From NCBI GenBank assembly GCA_016874135.1, contig VGVE01000010.1:1-51319 (forward strand): 51,319 nt of DNA, in the 5' to 3' direction. Below are positions 18,037 to 26,532 of the stretch, piece by piece. The notes under the pieces are model-generated. The model made no database searches. It saw only the letters and a program-made list of their open reading frames with translations, and was not told where the DNA came from. The DNA comes from Gammaproteobacteria bacterium. Its GTDB lineage: Bacteria > Pseudomonadota > Gammaproteobacteria > Pseudomonadales > Azotimanducaceae. A program made the position numbers and the translations under genes. Numbering within the stretch: the stretch's first letter is position 1; every line of letters starts with the position of its first letter.

Positions 18037-18537
18037 ATGATCCGAGGCATTCACCACGTCGCGATCTCGACGCCGAATCTGGAACGTATCGTTGCCTTCT
18101 ATCGTGACTATGTCGGTGCCGAAGTCGTCTACGAAGGCGGCTGGAAACGGGGTTCTGACATCATCGATACCATCGTTGGCCTCAAGAATTCCGAAGCCAA
18201 GCAGGCCATGTTGAAAATCGGCAACGCCTACCTCGAGTTCTTTGAATACGTTTCGCCAGCGGGGAATCCCAAGGACCCGAACTATGGCGTGAACCACCAC
18301 GGCTACACTCATTTCGCCTTTGACGTTACGGACATCGACGTGGTCTACAACCGGCTTGTGCAGGGTGGCATGACTTTCCACTGCCCGCCGCCGAAGTTCG
18401 AGGGCAGTGCCATCCGTGCGACCTACGGACGCGACCCGGATGGCAATGTCGTCGAAATCCAGGAGATTCTGGATCCTGAACACAACTTCTCATTGGAACG
18501 AACCGTGTCCGCCGTGGGGCGTGACAAGCAGCGCTGA
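18037..18537 (+). CDS. VOC (glyoxalase/dioxygenase) family protein
   Basis: The 166-residue protein has two VOC modules with candidate metal ligands His7, Glu67 or Glu70, His92 and Glu140 (GRDPDGNVVE). It is similar in size and layout to lactoylglutathione-lyase-like and bleomycin-resistance-like proteins. The true substrate cannot be read from sequence. GGAG lies 8 bases before ATG 18037. Cotranscription with the Rieske gene 69 bp upstream would suggest a shared oxidative or aromatic substrate, but this is inference. Confidence 0.88.
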   Translation: MIRGIHHVAISTPNLERIVAFYRDYVGAEVVYEGGWKRGSDIIDTIVGLKNSEAKQAMLKIGNAYLEFFEYVSPAGNPKDPNYGVNHHGYTHFAFDVTDIDVVYNRLVQGGMTFHCPPPKFEGSAIRATYGRDPDGNVVEIQEILDPEHNFSLERTVSAVGRDKQR

Positions 18538-18716
18538 CGGAGCTTAAGCTCTCGAACCCGGAGCGCAGATTCCGGACCCGGTCCCGACGACGCGCGCGAC
18601 GCCTGTTCGAGGGACCAGCCAAAACAGAACGACTGCAAGAACGACAATAAGAAGGACGGGGGAACATCCTGCGCACTTTCGCGGCAGGGTGCTAGTTCGC
18701 GCTCGGGTGGTACATT

Positions 18717-19471
18717 GTGTCGGCCATGCTCTTCGGCACCTCGGCTCGAAGTGCTGACCTTGCCATCGTCATCGACGGCATGCGCTATAACGCAATGCGC
18801 GATGAACGCATCCTGCGTCTCCAGGCACCCTCACTCTTGGCATCCTGCCGCACACCCGAGGTGCCATCGACCTAGCCACCAGAGCGAAGCGCTTCGGCAA
18901 AGAAGTACTGTTGCATCAACCGATGGAAGCCCTGCCGTCCCGCTGGGCACTCCGTGAATCCGGAACGCTCCTCGCCTCCATGCAGGCCCACACGTTCACC
19001 AGAACTTTCGAGGCTGCTCTTGACCGGCTGCCCAACGTTTCTGGTGTTTCAAATCACACCGGCAGCCTGCTGACAAGCGATCCAACGGCAATGCACCGGT
19101 TGATGGCTGTCATCAAGGCGCGCAACCTGTACCCTGACAATCGCACGACTCCCGCGCCAGTTGCGCTCGACATGGCGATTGAAGCCGGTATACCGGCGAG
19201 CAAACGCGATGTTTTCCTCGACAATGAGATTTCGCTCGAGGCCATTCACCGGGCCTTCGGACAAGCGCTTTCAGTGGCGCGCAAGCAGGGCAAGCCTATC
19301 GTCATTGCTCATCCGTATGAGCAGACGGTGCGTTATCTTGAGCATGTGCTGTGTGCGCTGCCCGACGACATCACTCTCGTGTCAGCGGGTTACCTCGCTT
19401 ATTCCAGCTATCCAGAAACGCCTGTCCCGCAGCAACTTGCAGCGTTCCCGCATACAGTGCACGACCAGTGA
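18717..19471 (+). pseudogene. yibQ: Divergent polysaccharide deacetylase (YibQ/DUF610 type), frameshifted
   Basis: The first part (GTG 18717 or ATG 18726) reads a short signal-like segment and then D-L-A-I-V-I-D-G-M-R-Y-N. Near 18820 the sense moves to another frame as L-T-L-G-I-L-P-H-T-R-G-A and continues through PMEA, GVSNHTGSLLT, DNRTT and RDVFLDNE to 19471. A single missing base around 18820-18835 explains the break. The family's IDD metal motif reads IDG here, which hints at real decay rather than a simple sequencing error. In other gammaproteobacteria this gene follows ctpA. Its 3' end overlaps hisA by 101 bp, convergently. Confidence 0.72.
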
Positions 19472-20153
19472 TAACACCGGCGAGTCCAGTGTTCGAATCG
19501 GCCATCGCGACATCCACTGCGATACAGAGCCGTTCCAGATCCGCGAGTTGATGCACACCGCCTGATGCGATCACCGGAATACGCGTGGCTGCGGCGAGCT
19601 CTAGAGTCGACTTGATGTTCACACCTTCCAGCATGCCATCGCGATCAATATCGGTGTATACGATCCCGGCGAGGTCGAGGTGTTCAACGGAACGAGCAAA
19701 GTCCATCGCCCGAACGCCTGTTGTCCGATCCCATCCCGCCGTAGCCAGCACACCTTGGCGCGCATCGAGCCCAAGGATGATTCGCCCCGGAAACGCTTCT
19801 GCGAGTTGCTGCAGAAACGCCGGTTCTTCGATCGCCCGCGTGCCAACGATCAGTCGGTCAACGCCGGCTTCGATGTACGCTGCGGCGATTTCCACGGAAC
19901 GCACACCACCACCCAGCTGCACCGGAATGCCGGGGATCGCCGCAACCATGCGTCCGATCAGCGCCCGGTTTTTCGGCTGTCCGGCAAAAGCTCCATCAAG
20001 GTCAACAATGTGCAGGCGACGCGCGCCCTGGTTTATCCAGGTGATCGCCATGGCAACCGGATCATCGGAAAAGACGGTCGCATCTTCCATACGCCCCTGA
20101 CGCAGGCGCACGCACTGGCCATTCTTCAAATCGATGGCAGGAATCAGCTCCAT
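19371..20153 (-). CDS. hisA: ProFAR isomerase HisA
   Basis: The 260-residue (beta/alpha)8 protein catalyses the Amadori rearrangement of ProFAR to PRFAR. Catalytic Asp8 (PAIDLK) and Asp130 (LGLDARQG) are present, as are the phosphate-binding GGGVRS and TDIDRDGML blocks. The C-terminus is some 15 residues longer than usual and runs antisense to the yibQ remnant. It follows hisB by only 6 bp. hisH, usually between them, is missing, and no hisF follows. Confidence 0.94.
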   Translation of the reverse strand: MELIPAIDLKNGQCVRLRQGRMEDATVFSDDPVAMAITWINQGARRLHIVDLDGAFAGQPKNRALIGRMVAAIPGIPVQLGGGVRSVEIAAAYIEAGVDRLIVGTRAIEEPAFLQQLAEAFPGRIILGLDARQGVLATAGWDRTTGVRAMDFARSVEHLDLAGIVYTDIDRDGMLEGVNIKSTLELAAATRIPVIASGGVHQLADLERLCIAVDVAMADSNTGLAGVITGRALYAGTLQVAAGQAFLDSWNKRGNPLTRE

Positions 20154-20159
20154 CGCCGC

Positions 20160-20753
20160 TTACAAGGACCCCTTGGTGGAAGGCACTACACCACCCATGC
20201 GCGGATCGGCAGTCGCTGCGATCCGAAGGGCGCGGCCGAACGCCTTGAAGAGAGTCTCCGCTTGATGGTGAGCATTCTCCCCACGGATGTTGTCGAGGTG
20301 CACGGTCACTTGAGCGTGATTGACAAAGCCCTGGAAGAACTCGCGCAGCAGGTCGATATCAAAGTCACCGACCCGGGCGCGGGAATAGTCGACCAGATAA
20401 AACAGCCCCGGGCGGCCTGACAGATCGATGACAGCGCGAGACAGAGATTCATCGAGCGGCACGTAGGCGTGCCCGTAACGGTAGAGTCCTGACTTGTCGC
20501 CCACCGCTTTCGCAAACGCCTGACCGAAAACAATGCCAGTGTCTTCGACGGTATGGTGTGCATCAACTTCGAGATCACCGTCGGCCTTGATGTCGAGGTC
20601 GATCACACCATGCCTCGCAACCTGGGCCAGCATGTGGTCAAAAAAAGGTAGTCCCGTCGCCAGATTGTGCACACCGGTCCCGTCCAGATTGAGGGTCAAG
20701 CTGATGCGGGTTTCCTGGGTATTGCGGGTAACAGTGGCAATGCGGTTGTTCAT
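20160..20753 (-). CDS. hisB: Imidazoleglycerol-phosphate dehydratase HisB
   Basis: The 197-residue monofunctional enzyme dehydrates IGP to imidazole acetol phosphate in histidine biosynthesis. Manganese-binding motifs are visible: [11 protein letters not shown] at 64-74 and a second NAHHQAE near the C-terminus. I start at ATG 20753 (M-N-N-R-I-A-T-V), the usual N-terminus. The frame is open to 20972, but that part lies over the upstream hypothetical gene in another frame. It lacks the phosphatase domain found in enterobacterial HisB. Confidence 0.95.
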   Translation of the reverse strand: MNNRIATVTRNTQETRISLTLNLDGTGVHNLATGLPFFDHMLAQVARHGVIDLDIKADGDLEVDAHHTVEDTGIVFGQAFAKAVGDKSGLYRYGHAYVPLDESLSRAVIDLSGRPGLFYLVDYSRARVGDFDIDLLREFFQGFVNHAQVTVHLDNIRGENAHHQAETLFKAFGRALRIAATADPRMGGVVPSTKGSL

Positions 20754-20824
20754 CAGCGTACCGGCCAAACGGGGCGGCGGAGTATACCGTTCGATTCGAC
20801 AAACCGAGAACCTGGGCATGTGGC

Positions 20825-21223
20825 TCAGAGTCGATCCATCAGGCTCCCGTGAGGCAGAAACCGGTTGTTTGAGTTGTTCTTGATCCAGGAGGAAAAAGAG
20901 GACTCGAATCGGGCACGCTTCTTCAGTTCGCGAACCATGGGCACGACCGGGGACTTCGCGCCGGCTTCCCACCCGGGAATGTCGCGTTCACCGCGGGTGA
21001 ACACCTGGATGAGGGCAACGATCTCTGCATCGGGAAGCGGTGCAGTCGCAGCCGCCCAGTCAACGGGACCCTGTTTGCACAATCCGGGCATAAGCTTAAG
21101 CATTTCAGCACTCAACCCGAATCCTGCACTGTCGAGATGAGACGCGGCAGCTACCAGAACCCGGATGATCTCCGGCGTGATGCGGGCTGCAAGCGAAGCG
21201 GGGTCAAAGCTGTTGACCGACAT
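20825..21223 (-). CDS. Conserved hypothetical protein (FLPHGS-LxDRL C-terminus)
   Basis: The 132-residue soluble protein has a helical N-terminal half and ends [21 protein letters not shown]. That ending is one I associate with a widespread gammaproteobacterial family of unknown function located near hisB. No catalytic motif or membrane segment is evident. It precedes hisB by 71 bp on the same strand and is probably cotranscribed with hisBA. Composition and codon use match its neighbours, supporting it as a real gene. Confidence 0.7.
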   Translation of the reverse strand: MSVNSFDPASLAARITPEIIRVLVAAASHLDSAGFGLSAEMLKLMPGLCKQGPVDWAAATAPLPDAEIVALIQVFTRGERDIPGWEAGAKSPVVPMVRELKKRARFESSFSSWIKNNSNNRFLPHGSLMDRL

Positions 21224-21248
21224 TCGTACTTTCCGTGGACTCAGGACT

Positions 21249-21297
21249 GCATCGGGGTGACTATGCTAACCCGCCTTCTACCGGCAGTCCCCGATGC
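21249..21297. repeat. Inverted repeat in the divergent gap
   Basis: Perfect 9-bp arms GCATCGGGG and CCCCGATGC flank a 31-bp spacer containing a -10-like TATGCT. It lies between the divergent hypothetical genes at 21223 and 21387. It could be a regulator-binding site or a hairpin in either leader; nothing further is visible. Confidence 0.35.
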
Positions 21298-21386
21298 CAG
21301 CGTTACATTCGGCCCACACGTGGACGAGAACGGGTATGTTGCAATCCCGTCTTAGGATAGCGACGCCGATACCTGTGGCAAAAAGC

Positions 21387-21599
21387 ATGAATGAAAGGAT
21401 CTATCAGGACCCAAACCACAACTGGTTCTTCCACGTCAGAGGTAACCAGATCACCGGCCCGTTCGTGTCCTATGAGACCGCTGAAAGCGCACTGGCGCGC
21501 CACGTCGCGACCTGCAGGCAACGCAGCGTTGGCCGGTTTTTCTGGCCCCGCTACCTCCTCCCCGGTCGACTCTTCCGCAAGGTTGCACGCAGCAGCTGA
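21387..21599 (+). CDS. Small hypothetical protein, DUF6316-like pattern
   Basis: The 70-residue protein reads as an aromatic, Gly/Pro-containing sheet (W-F-F-H-V-R-G, GPF-x-S-x-E-T-A-E-x-A-L) followed by a basic aromatic tail. This resembles the short W-Y-F-x-T-R-E-G...GPF-x-S-x-x-E-A pattern of DUF6316-type proteins. ATG 21387 is the best start, although the Shine-Dalgarno is weak. The frame is open to 21294 through sequence with no recognisable pattern. The function is unknown. Confidence 0.55.
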   Translation: MNERIYQDPNHNWFFHVRGNQITGPFVSYETAESALARHVATCRQRSVGRFFWPRYLLPGRLFRKVARSS

Positions 21600-21724
21600 A
21601 ACGAACCGATTCGGCTCGAGACGCGTCACCATCACGCGTTAAGCCCAAGACGCCATCGCTACTTTCCTTCGCGAACAATGCCGGCTAGGGTTCGGGCCAC
21701 TCCCTGGCTCTTGATCCCGCACTG

Positions 21725-22786
21725 ATGGCCGAAACGATTTCGACGCCGCTCCTCGACTGGTTCGATCTGCACGGCCGCAAGGATTTGCCCTGGCAACATC
21801 CACGTTCAGCTTACGCGGTGTGGATCTCGGAAGTGATGCTGCAGCAAACGCAGGTTCGCACGGTGATACCTTACTTCGGCAGATTCATGCGCCGCTTCCC
21901 TGATGTAAAGACACTGGCCGCTGCGCACGTGGACGAGGTTCTTCATCTCTGGTCAGGCCTCGGGTACTACTCAAGGGGTCGCAATCTGCATGCTGCGGCA
22001 AGAGCGGTCGTCGAACGCTTCAACGGTGCAATGCCAGACAATGTTGAATCACTGGAATCACTGCCCGGTATTGGCCGATCGACCGCCGGTGCCATCGTCG
22101 CCATGGGGTTCGAGCGGTACGCGCCGATTCTTGACGGCAACGTCAAACGAGTGCTCGCGCGGTATCACTGCATTGAGGGGTTTCCTGGCAATCCACCTCT
22201 TGCCAGAAGACTGTGGTCCCTCGCAGAAAAAGAAACTCCCCTTACGCGGATCGCCGACTATACGCAGGCGATCATGGATCTCGGGGCAACGGTCTGCACT
22301 CGGCGCAAGCCGCGGTGTGAACAATGCCCGTTGCAGAGTGACTGCCTCGCTCTTCGCCTCAACAAGGTCAATGAACTACCCGAACCGAAACCACGCAAGA
22401 AATTACCCCTGACGGATCGCCACTTCTGGCTGATCCTGAACACAGATGGTGCGTGTCTGCTTGAGCGGCGCCCAACAACCGGCCTCTGGGGAGGTCTCTG
22501 GTCTCCCCCGGAGCGGGCGACGGATCTGCCCATCGACACACTTGGCCGGGAGCTCGGTATGCAGCTCAACCCAGAGCTTGACAAAAAACCTCTGCCGGCA
22601 CCATTCACCCACACCTTCACGCATCTGCAAATGAGAGTATTGCCGGTATGTGTCCGAGCGCAGACGGGATCCGGGATCGCCGACCGGGATGACCTTCTCT
22701 GGTACCGCCCCGGGTTCAACCAGAATATAGGCCTCTCGGCAGTGGGCACACGCCTGCTCAACGAACTCTATCGGAGTGACGCATGA
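21725..22786 (+). CDS. mutY: A/G-specific adenine glycosylase MutY
   Basis: The 353-residue enzyme removes adenine mispaired with 8-oxoguanine. It carries catalytic Glu36 (EVMLQQTQV), the helix-hairpin-helix GIGRSTAGA (116-124), catalytic Asp137 and the 4Fe-4S ligands C191, C198, C201 and C207 in C-x6-C-x2-C-x5-C spacing. A C-terminal NUDIX-like 8-oxoG-recognition domain completes it. Its stop overlaps the yggX start (ATGA), the standard mutY-yggX pairing in gammaproteobacteria. Confidence 0.97.
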   Translation: MAETISTPLLDWFDLHGRKDLPWQHPRSAYAVWISEVMLQQTQVRTVIPYFGRFMRRFPDVKTLAAAHVDEVLHLWSGLGYYSRGRNLHAAARAVVERFNGAMPDNVESLESLPGIGRSTAGAIVAMGFERYAPILDGNVKRVLARYHCIEGFPGNPPLARRLWSLAEKETPLTRIADYTQAIMDLGATVCTRRKPRCEQCPLQSDCLALRLNKVNELPEPKPRKKLPLTDRHFWLILNTDGACLLERRPTTGLWGGLWSPPERATDLPIDTLGRELGMQLNPELDKKPLPAPFTHTFTHLQMRVLPVCVRAQTGSGIADRDDLLWYRPGFNQNIGLSAVGTRLLNELYRSDA

Positions 22787-23055
22787 CCAGAATGGTGACC
22801 TGCAGAAAGTACGGGCAGGAGCTGCCGGGGCTCGATGCTCCGCCGCTGCCGGGTAAACGCGGTGAAGAGATCTTCAACACCGTTTCGAAAAAAGCGTGGG
22901 GTGAGTGGCAAGCACTGCAAACCATGCTCATCAATGAAAAGCACCTGCGACTCATTGAGCCTGCGACGCGCAAGTACCTCACCGAACAAATGCAGCGTTT
23001 CTTCGACAACCAGCCCACCGATGTCGCTGAACATTACATACCCACGCCACCCTAG
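22783..23055 (+). CDS. yggX: Probable Fe(2+)-trafficking / oxidative damage protein YggX
   Basis: The 90-residue protein matches YggX across its length: M-V-x-C-x-K at the start with the conserved cysteine, LPGLDAPP-PG, A-W-x-E-W and M-L-I-N-E, ending in the Pro-rich Y-I-P-T tail. YggX protects Fe-S proteins such as MutY from oxidative damage and is linked to iron trafficking. It overlaps mutY by 4 bp and is followed by a terminator. Confidence 0.95.
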   Translation: MTRMVTCRKYGQELPGLDAPPLPGKRGEEIFNTVSKKAWGEWQALQTMLINEKHLRLIEPATRKYLTEQMQRFFDNQPTDVAEHYIPTPP

Positions 23056-23060
23056 ACATC

Positions 23061-23085
23061 CGCGCCGCGGCGCGTTACTTTTTTT
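23061..23085 (+). terminator. Terminator after mutY-yggX
   Basis: The 14-base palindrome CGCGCCGCGGCGCG (23061-23074) is followed by TTAC and a run of seven T ending at 23085. It begins 6 bp after the yggX stop and separates this operon from panBC. Confidence 0.7.
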
Positions 23086-23232
23086 ACAAGCCCGGATTTC
23101 GCATGAGACCGGGACTGGAACGGCGCTATTACGATCCTTGATCGAACGTAGCCCGGAAGTAACGCCCTCAAGTGAGCAATCACATGCAGGACTTGATCCG
23201 CGCGCAAGCGCATAACGGACAGGTACCACATA

Positions 23233-24030
23233 ATGTCTGCATTGACCGTTCTCGATTTTCCGAAACGTAAAGCCGCCCATTCACCCCTTTCGATGCTGAC
23301 GTGTTACGACTACACGTACGCGCGAATGCTCAATCAATCCGCAGTCGACCTGCTGCTCGTCGGTGACAGTGTCGCCATGATCGTCCATGGGTTTCAGAGC
23401 ACGATCCATGCGGACGTCAACATGATGGCGCTGCATACCGCTGCAGTCCGGCGGGGGGCGCCGAACAAGTTCATCGTCGCGGACATGCCCTTCCTCAGCG
23501 TTCGCCGCGGCCTCGAATTCGCAATGGACGCGGTGACAAGGCTGATGCAGGCAGGCGCCAACGCAATCAAGATCGAAGGCGCGAACGGTCAACTCGACCT
23601 CATGCGCCACATCGCTGAATCCGGGGTCCCGGTGATGGGCCACCTCGGTTTGACACCGCAGTCCGTGGAAGCCCTCGGCGGTCACAAGGTTCAGGGGCGC
23701 ACTGAAGGCGCTGCAGCAACACTCCTCAACACCGCACACGACGTTGCAGCCACTGGCGCATTCGCGCTGGTCCTGGAGTGTGTGCCGGCAATTCTTGCGA
23801 CCCGGGTTACGAAGGAACTGTCGATTCCTGTCATCGGTATCGGCGCCGGTTCAGGCACTGACGGCCAGGTTCTGGTGCTGCAGGACATGCTCGGTTGCAA
23901 CAGTGCCTTTCGACCGAAGTTCCTGCGTCACTATGCAGATCATGAACAAACCGTTGTGAACGCCGCCGGTCGTTTCCATCAGGACGTGTCGTCCCGCGCC
24001 TACCCCAATATCGCGGAGTCCTACGCATGA
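23233..24030 (+). CDS. panB: 3-methyl-2-oxobutanoate hydroxymethyltransferase
   Basis: The 265-residue TIM-barrel enzyme makes ketopantoate from alpha-ketoisovalerate and methylene-THF, the first step of pantothenate synthesis. Metal-binding Asp45 (VGDSVA) and Asp84 (VADMPF) and catalytic Glu182 (VLECVP) are in place. The IGIGAG phosphate loop is also present. ATG 23233 gives the expected length. It overlaps panC by 4 bp (ATGA), the usual panBC operon. The 177-bp gap upstream contains the yggX terminator and no gene. Confidence 0.97.
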   Translation: MSALTVLDFPKRKAAHSPLSMLTCYDYTYARMLNQSAVDLLLVGDSVAMIVHGFQSTIHADVNMMALHTAAVRRGAPNKFIVADMPFLSVRRGLEFAMDAVTRLMQAGANAIKIEGANGQLDLMRHIAESGVPVMGHLGLTPQSVEALGGHKVQGRTEGAAATLLNTAHDVAATGAFALVLECVPAILATRVTKELSIPVIGIGAGSGTDGQVLVLQDMLGCNSAFRPKFLRHYADHEQTVVNAAGRFHQDVSSRAYPNIAESYA

Positions 24031-24809
24031 AGGTCTTCAAATCCATCCGCGAATGGCAGGCGGAGCGCACATCCCTGAGTGGCACCATCGGATTCGTTCC
24101 TACAATGGGCGCTTTGCACCGAGGTCACGCCACGCTGCTTGAGAGTAGCCGTAGCGAAAACGACATCTCCGTGCTGTCCATTTACGTCAATCCGACCCAG
24201 TTCAACAATCCCGAGGATCTGACGAACTACCCCTGCACCCTAGACGCCGACCTCGCGCTTGCACGCGAACTTAGTGTTGATGCCGTCATCCTGCCGCGTT
24301 ATGCAGACATGTATGCCGACGGTTACCACTACCGGGTGGATGAAACAGATTTCAGTCGGACGCTCTGCGGTATCAATCGCCCGGGACATTTCACCGGCGT
24401 GCTTACCGTGGTCATGAAACTGCTCAATCTGGTAAGGCCGCAGCGCGCCTACTTCGGTGAGAAAGATCATCAACAGCTGACGGTCGTCAAAGGGATGGTG
24501 GATGCCTTCTTCATGCCAGTGGAAATCGTACCGGTTGTAACGGTTCGCGATGCAGATGGACTCGCGTTGAGTTCGCGCAACGCCCGTCTCACAACGGAAG
24601 CGCGGCGCCTTGCACCCCTCTTTCCCAGTTTGCTCGCAGAACCTGATGATGATGCGAGCATCGCCCGCAAACTCGCCGACGAAGGTTTTACCGTGGACTA
24701 CGTGGAAACCCGGAACGGTCGTCGTTATGGCGCGGTGGTGATGGATTGCGGCAGCCACACTGTTCGTCTGATCGACAACCTTCCCATGCATGAAGCTAAG
24801 GGCGTTTGA
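24027..24809 (+). CDS. panC: Pantothenate synthetase
   Basis: The 260-residue enzyme condenses pantoate and beta-alanine with ATP. It has the PTMGALHRGH nucleotide-binding motif (25-34), GEKD at 144-147 and the ALSSRN block (180-185). It is about 20 residues shorter than typical (around 280), the difference falling in the C-terminal dimer domain after residue 200. This may be lineage variation. It is translationally coupled to panB. Confidence 0.95.
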   Translation: MKVFKSIREWQAERTSLSGTIGFVPTMGALHRGHATLLESSRSENDISVLSIYVNPTQFNNPEDLTNYPCTLDADLALARELSVDAVILPRYADMYADGYHYRVDETDFSRTLCGINRPGHFTGVLTVVMKLLNLVRPQRAYFGEKDHQQLTVVKGMVDAFFMPVEIVPVVTVRDADGLALSSRNARLTTEARRLAPLFPSLLAEPDDDASIARKLADEGFTVDYVETRNGRRYGAVVMDCGSHTVRLIDNLPMHEAKGV

Positions 24810-24878
24810 ACTGAGCAGTCGAATGAACCTATTCTCCCGCCGGTTGAATTCACTTTTTTTCGGCGAGGAGACGCGGGC

Positions 24879-25598
24879 GTGGCCAATCAACAGGAACGTA
24901 TCGAGATCTACCGGGATGGAAACGCAGTCTGTGAAGGATGGTCGACCTGGGAGAGTGGTGGCGGCAAGAGACCCTGCGTGATTGTCGGACACGACTGGGC
25001 TGGTCTGCTCGACGGCACCCGCGATCATGCCCGTCGCATCGCCTCATGGGGTTATGTTGCATTTGCCGCAGACGTCTATGGCCAAGGCCGACGAGGTACA
25101 GCTGGTGCGGACAACAGCGCCTTCATGGGCCCCTTTCTCGCCGACCGCGCCGCCCTGCGGGCACGTTTGCTCGCTGCGGTCACCGCGGCAAAGGCACATC
25201 CACACGTGGATCCGAACCGCGTGGCGTTCATCGGCTTCTGTTTTGGCGGCCTCTGTGCACTCGACCTTGCACGCGCCAACGCCCCGGTGGCTGGCGTGGT
25301 GAGCTTGCACGGCGTGTACGCGCAACCCGGGTTAGGACCGCAACAAACCATCAAACCGAAAGTTCTGGTTTGCCATGGCTGGGATGACCCACTCGCCAAG
25401 CCTGATGATGTACTCGGCCTGTCAAAGGAGCTCACGGAGGCCAAGGCCGACTGGCAGCTGCATGCCTACGGCAACACGCTCCACGCATTCACCTCCGTCG
25501 GGGCGGATGCCCCGGCCATGGGCGCGAAATACAGCGAGGCCGCACACCGGCGGTCCTTCGCGGCGATGAAGGGCTTTCTGGCAGAGTGCCTGGCCTGA
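24879..25598 (+). CDS. Dienelactone hydrolase family protein
   Basis: The 239-residue alpha/beta hydrolase has a cysteine nucleophile, Cys121, in GFCFGG, with Asp169 or Asp170 (HGWDDP) and His202 (LHAF) completing the triad. This is the class II dienelactone hydrolase arrangement. Many such proteins act on substrates other than chlorocatechol intermediates, and no catabolic cluster surrounds this one. The start is GTG 24879, 69 bp after panC. Confidence 0.9.
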   Translation: MANQQERIEIYRDGNAVCEGWSTWESGGGKRPCVIVGHDWAGLLDGTRDHARRIASWGYVAFAADVYGQGRRGTAGADNSAFMGPFLADRAALRARLLAAVTAAKAHPHVDPNRVAFIGFCFGGLCALDLARANAPVAGVVSLHGVYAQPGLGPQQTIKPKVLVCHGWDDPLAKPDDVLGLSKELTEAKADWQLHAYGNTLHAFTSVGADAPAMGAKYSEAAHRRSFAAMKGFLAECLA

Positions 25599-25614
25599 TC
25601 CGGCCACGCTGGTC

Positions 25615-26532
25615 ATGTCGACCTTGGGCTCACTCCTCTCCGGCCCGCGCCGGGATCATATTGATCCTCTTGGCGCGAGCCTGCTGATCGGCTTTTCAGC
25701 TCTGCTCGGCCTGAATCAGGCACTGGTGAAGATCGTCAACGCAGGCATGGCACCGCTGTTCCAGTCCGGCGCACGCAGTGCGTGTGCGCTGGTCGTGATA
25801 CTCATCTGGGCGGCCTTCGTCCGCACACGCTTCGACTTCCGCAACGGCAGCGTTCCCTGGGGGATGTTGACCGGCACACTGTTTGCCCTGGAATTCGCGA
25901 TGCTGTTCATCGCCCTCGACTACACCACGGTCTCCCGGGTCAGTCTCTTCTTCTACAGCATGCCGTTGTTCACGGCGATCGGCGCCCATTTCCTGTTGCC
26001 TGTGGAGCGGCTGCACTCAGGCAAACTGATCGGACTCGGTATCGCCTTCACAGGACTTGCGATCGGCCTCGCGGATGAGTCTTCCGCTCCATCGGATCAG
26101 TCATGGATCGGCGACCTGCTCGCCGTGGGCGGCGCAATCTCTTGGACGGGTATTGCGCTTGCCATGCGCACGACACCGCTGCAGAAGTGTCCATCTGAAC
26201 AGGTCATGATCTATCAGCTCGGTGTGTCGGCCATCCTGTTACTCGTGGCAGCACCGTTCTTCGGCGATACGCTGCGTGTGCTGACACCATCCATCCTGCT
26301 CATTTTCACCTTCCAGGTGATCGCCGTTGCCAGCATCGGTTATCTGCTCTGGGCGCGGATCCTCGCCATATACCCAGTAGGCAACATGGCTTCGTTCAGT
26401 CTGCTTGCGCCGGTATTCGGAGTCTTTTCTGGCTGGCTGCTGTTTGATGATCCACTTACGGTACGTTTCGTCATTGCACTTGCCCTGGTCGGCGCTGGCC
26501 TCGTTCTCATCAACCGGCGGCGGGCTTCCTGA
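25615..26532 (+). CDS. EamA/DMT-family inner-membrane transporter
   Basis: The 305-residue protein has about ten hydrophobic segments arranged as two EamA repeats (roughly 20-150 and 165-300), with the typical family pattern around D-Y-T-T-V-S-R-V-S and P-L-F-T-A. Members export metabolites or drugs; the substrate is not predictable. It begins 17 bp after the dienelactone hydrolase. Its last 23 bp overlap the convergent transglutaminase gene. Confidence 0.9.
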   Translation: MSTLGSLLSGPRRDHIDPLGASLLIGFSALLGLNQALVKIVNAGMAPLFQSGARSACALVVILIWAAFVRTRFDFRNGSVPWGMLTGTLFALEFAMLFIALDYTTVSRVSLFFYSMPLFTAIGAHFLLPVERLHSGKLIGLGIAFTGLAIGLADESSAPSDQSWIGDLLAVGGAISWTGIALAMRTTPLQKCPSEQVMIYQLGVSAILLLVAAPFFGDTLRVLTPSILLIFTFQVIAVASIGYLLWARILAIYPVGNMASFSLLAPVFGVFSGWLLFDDPLTVRFVIALALVGAGLVLINRRRAS

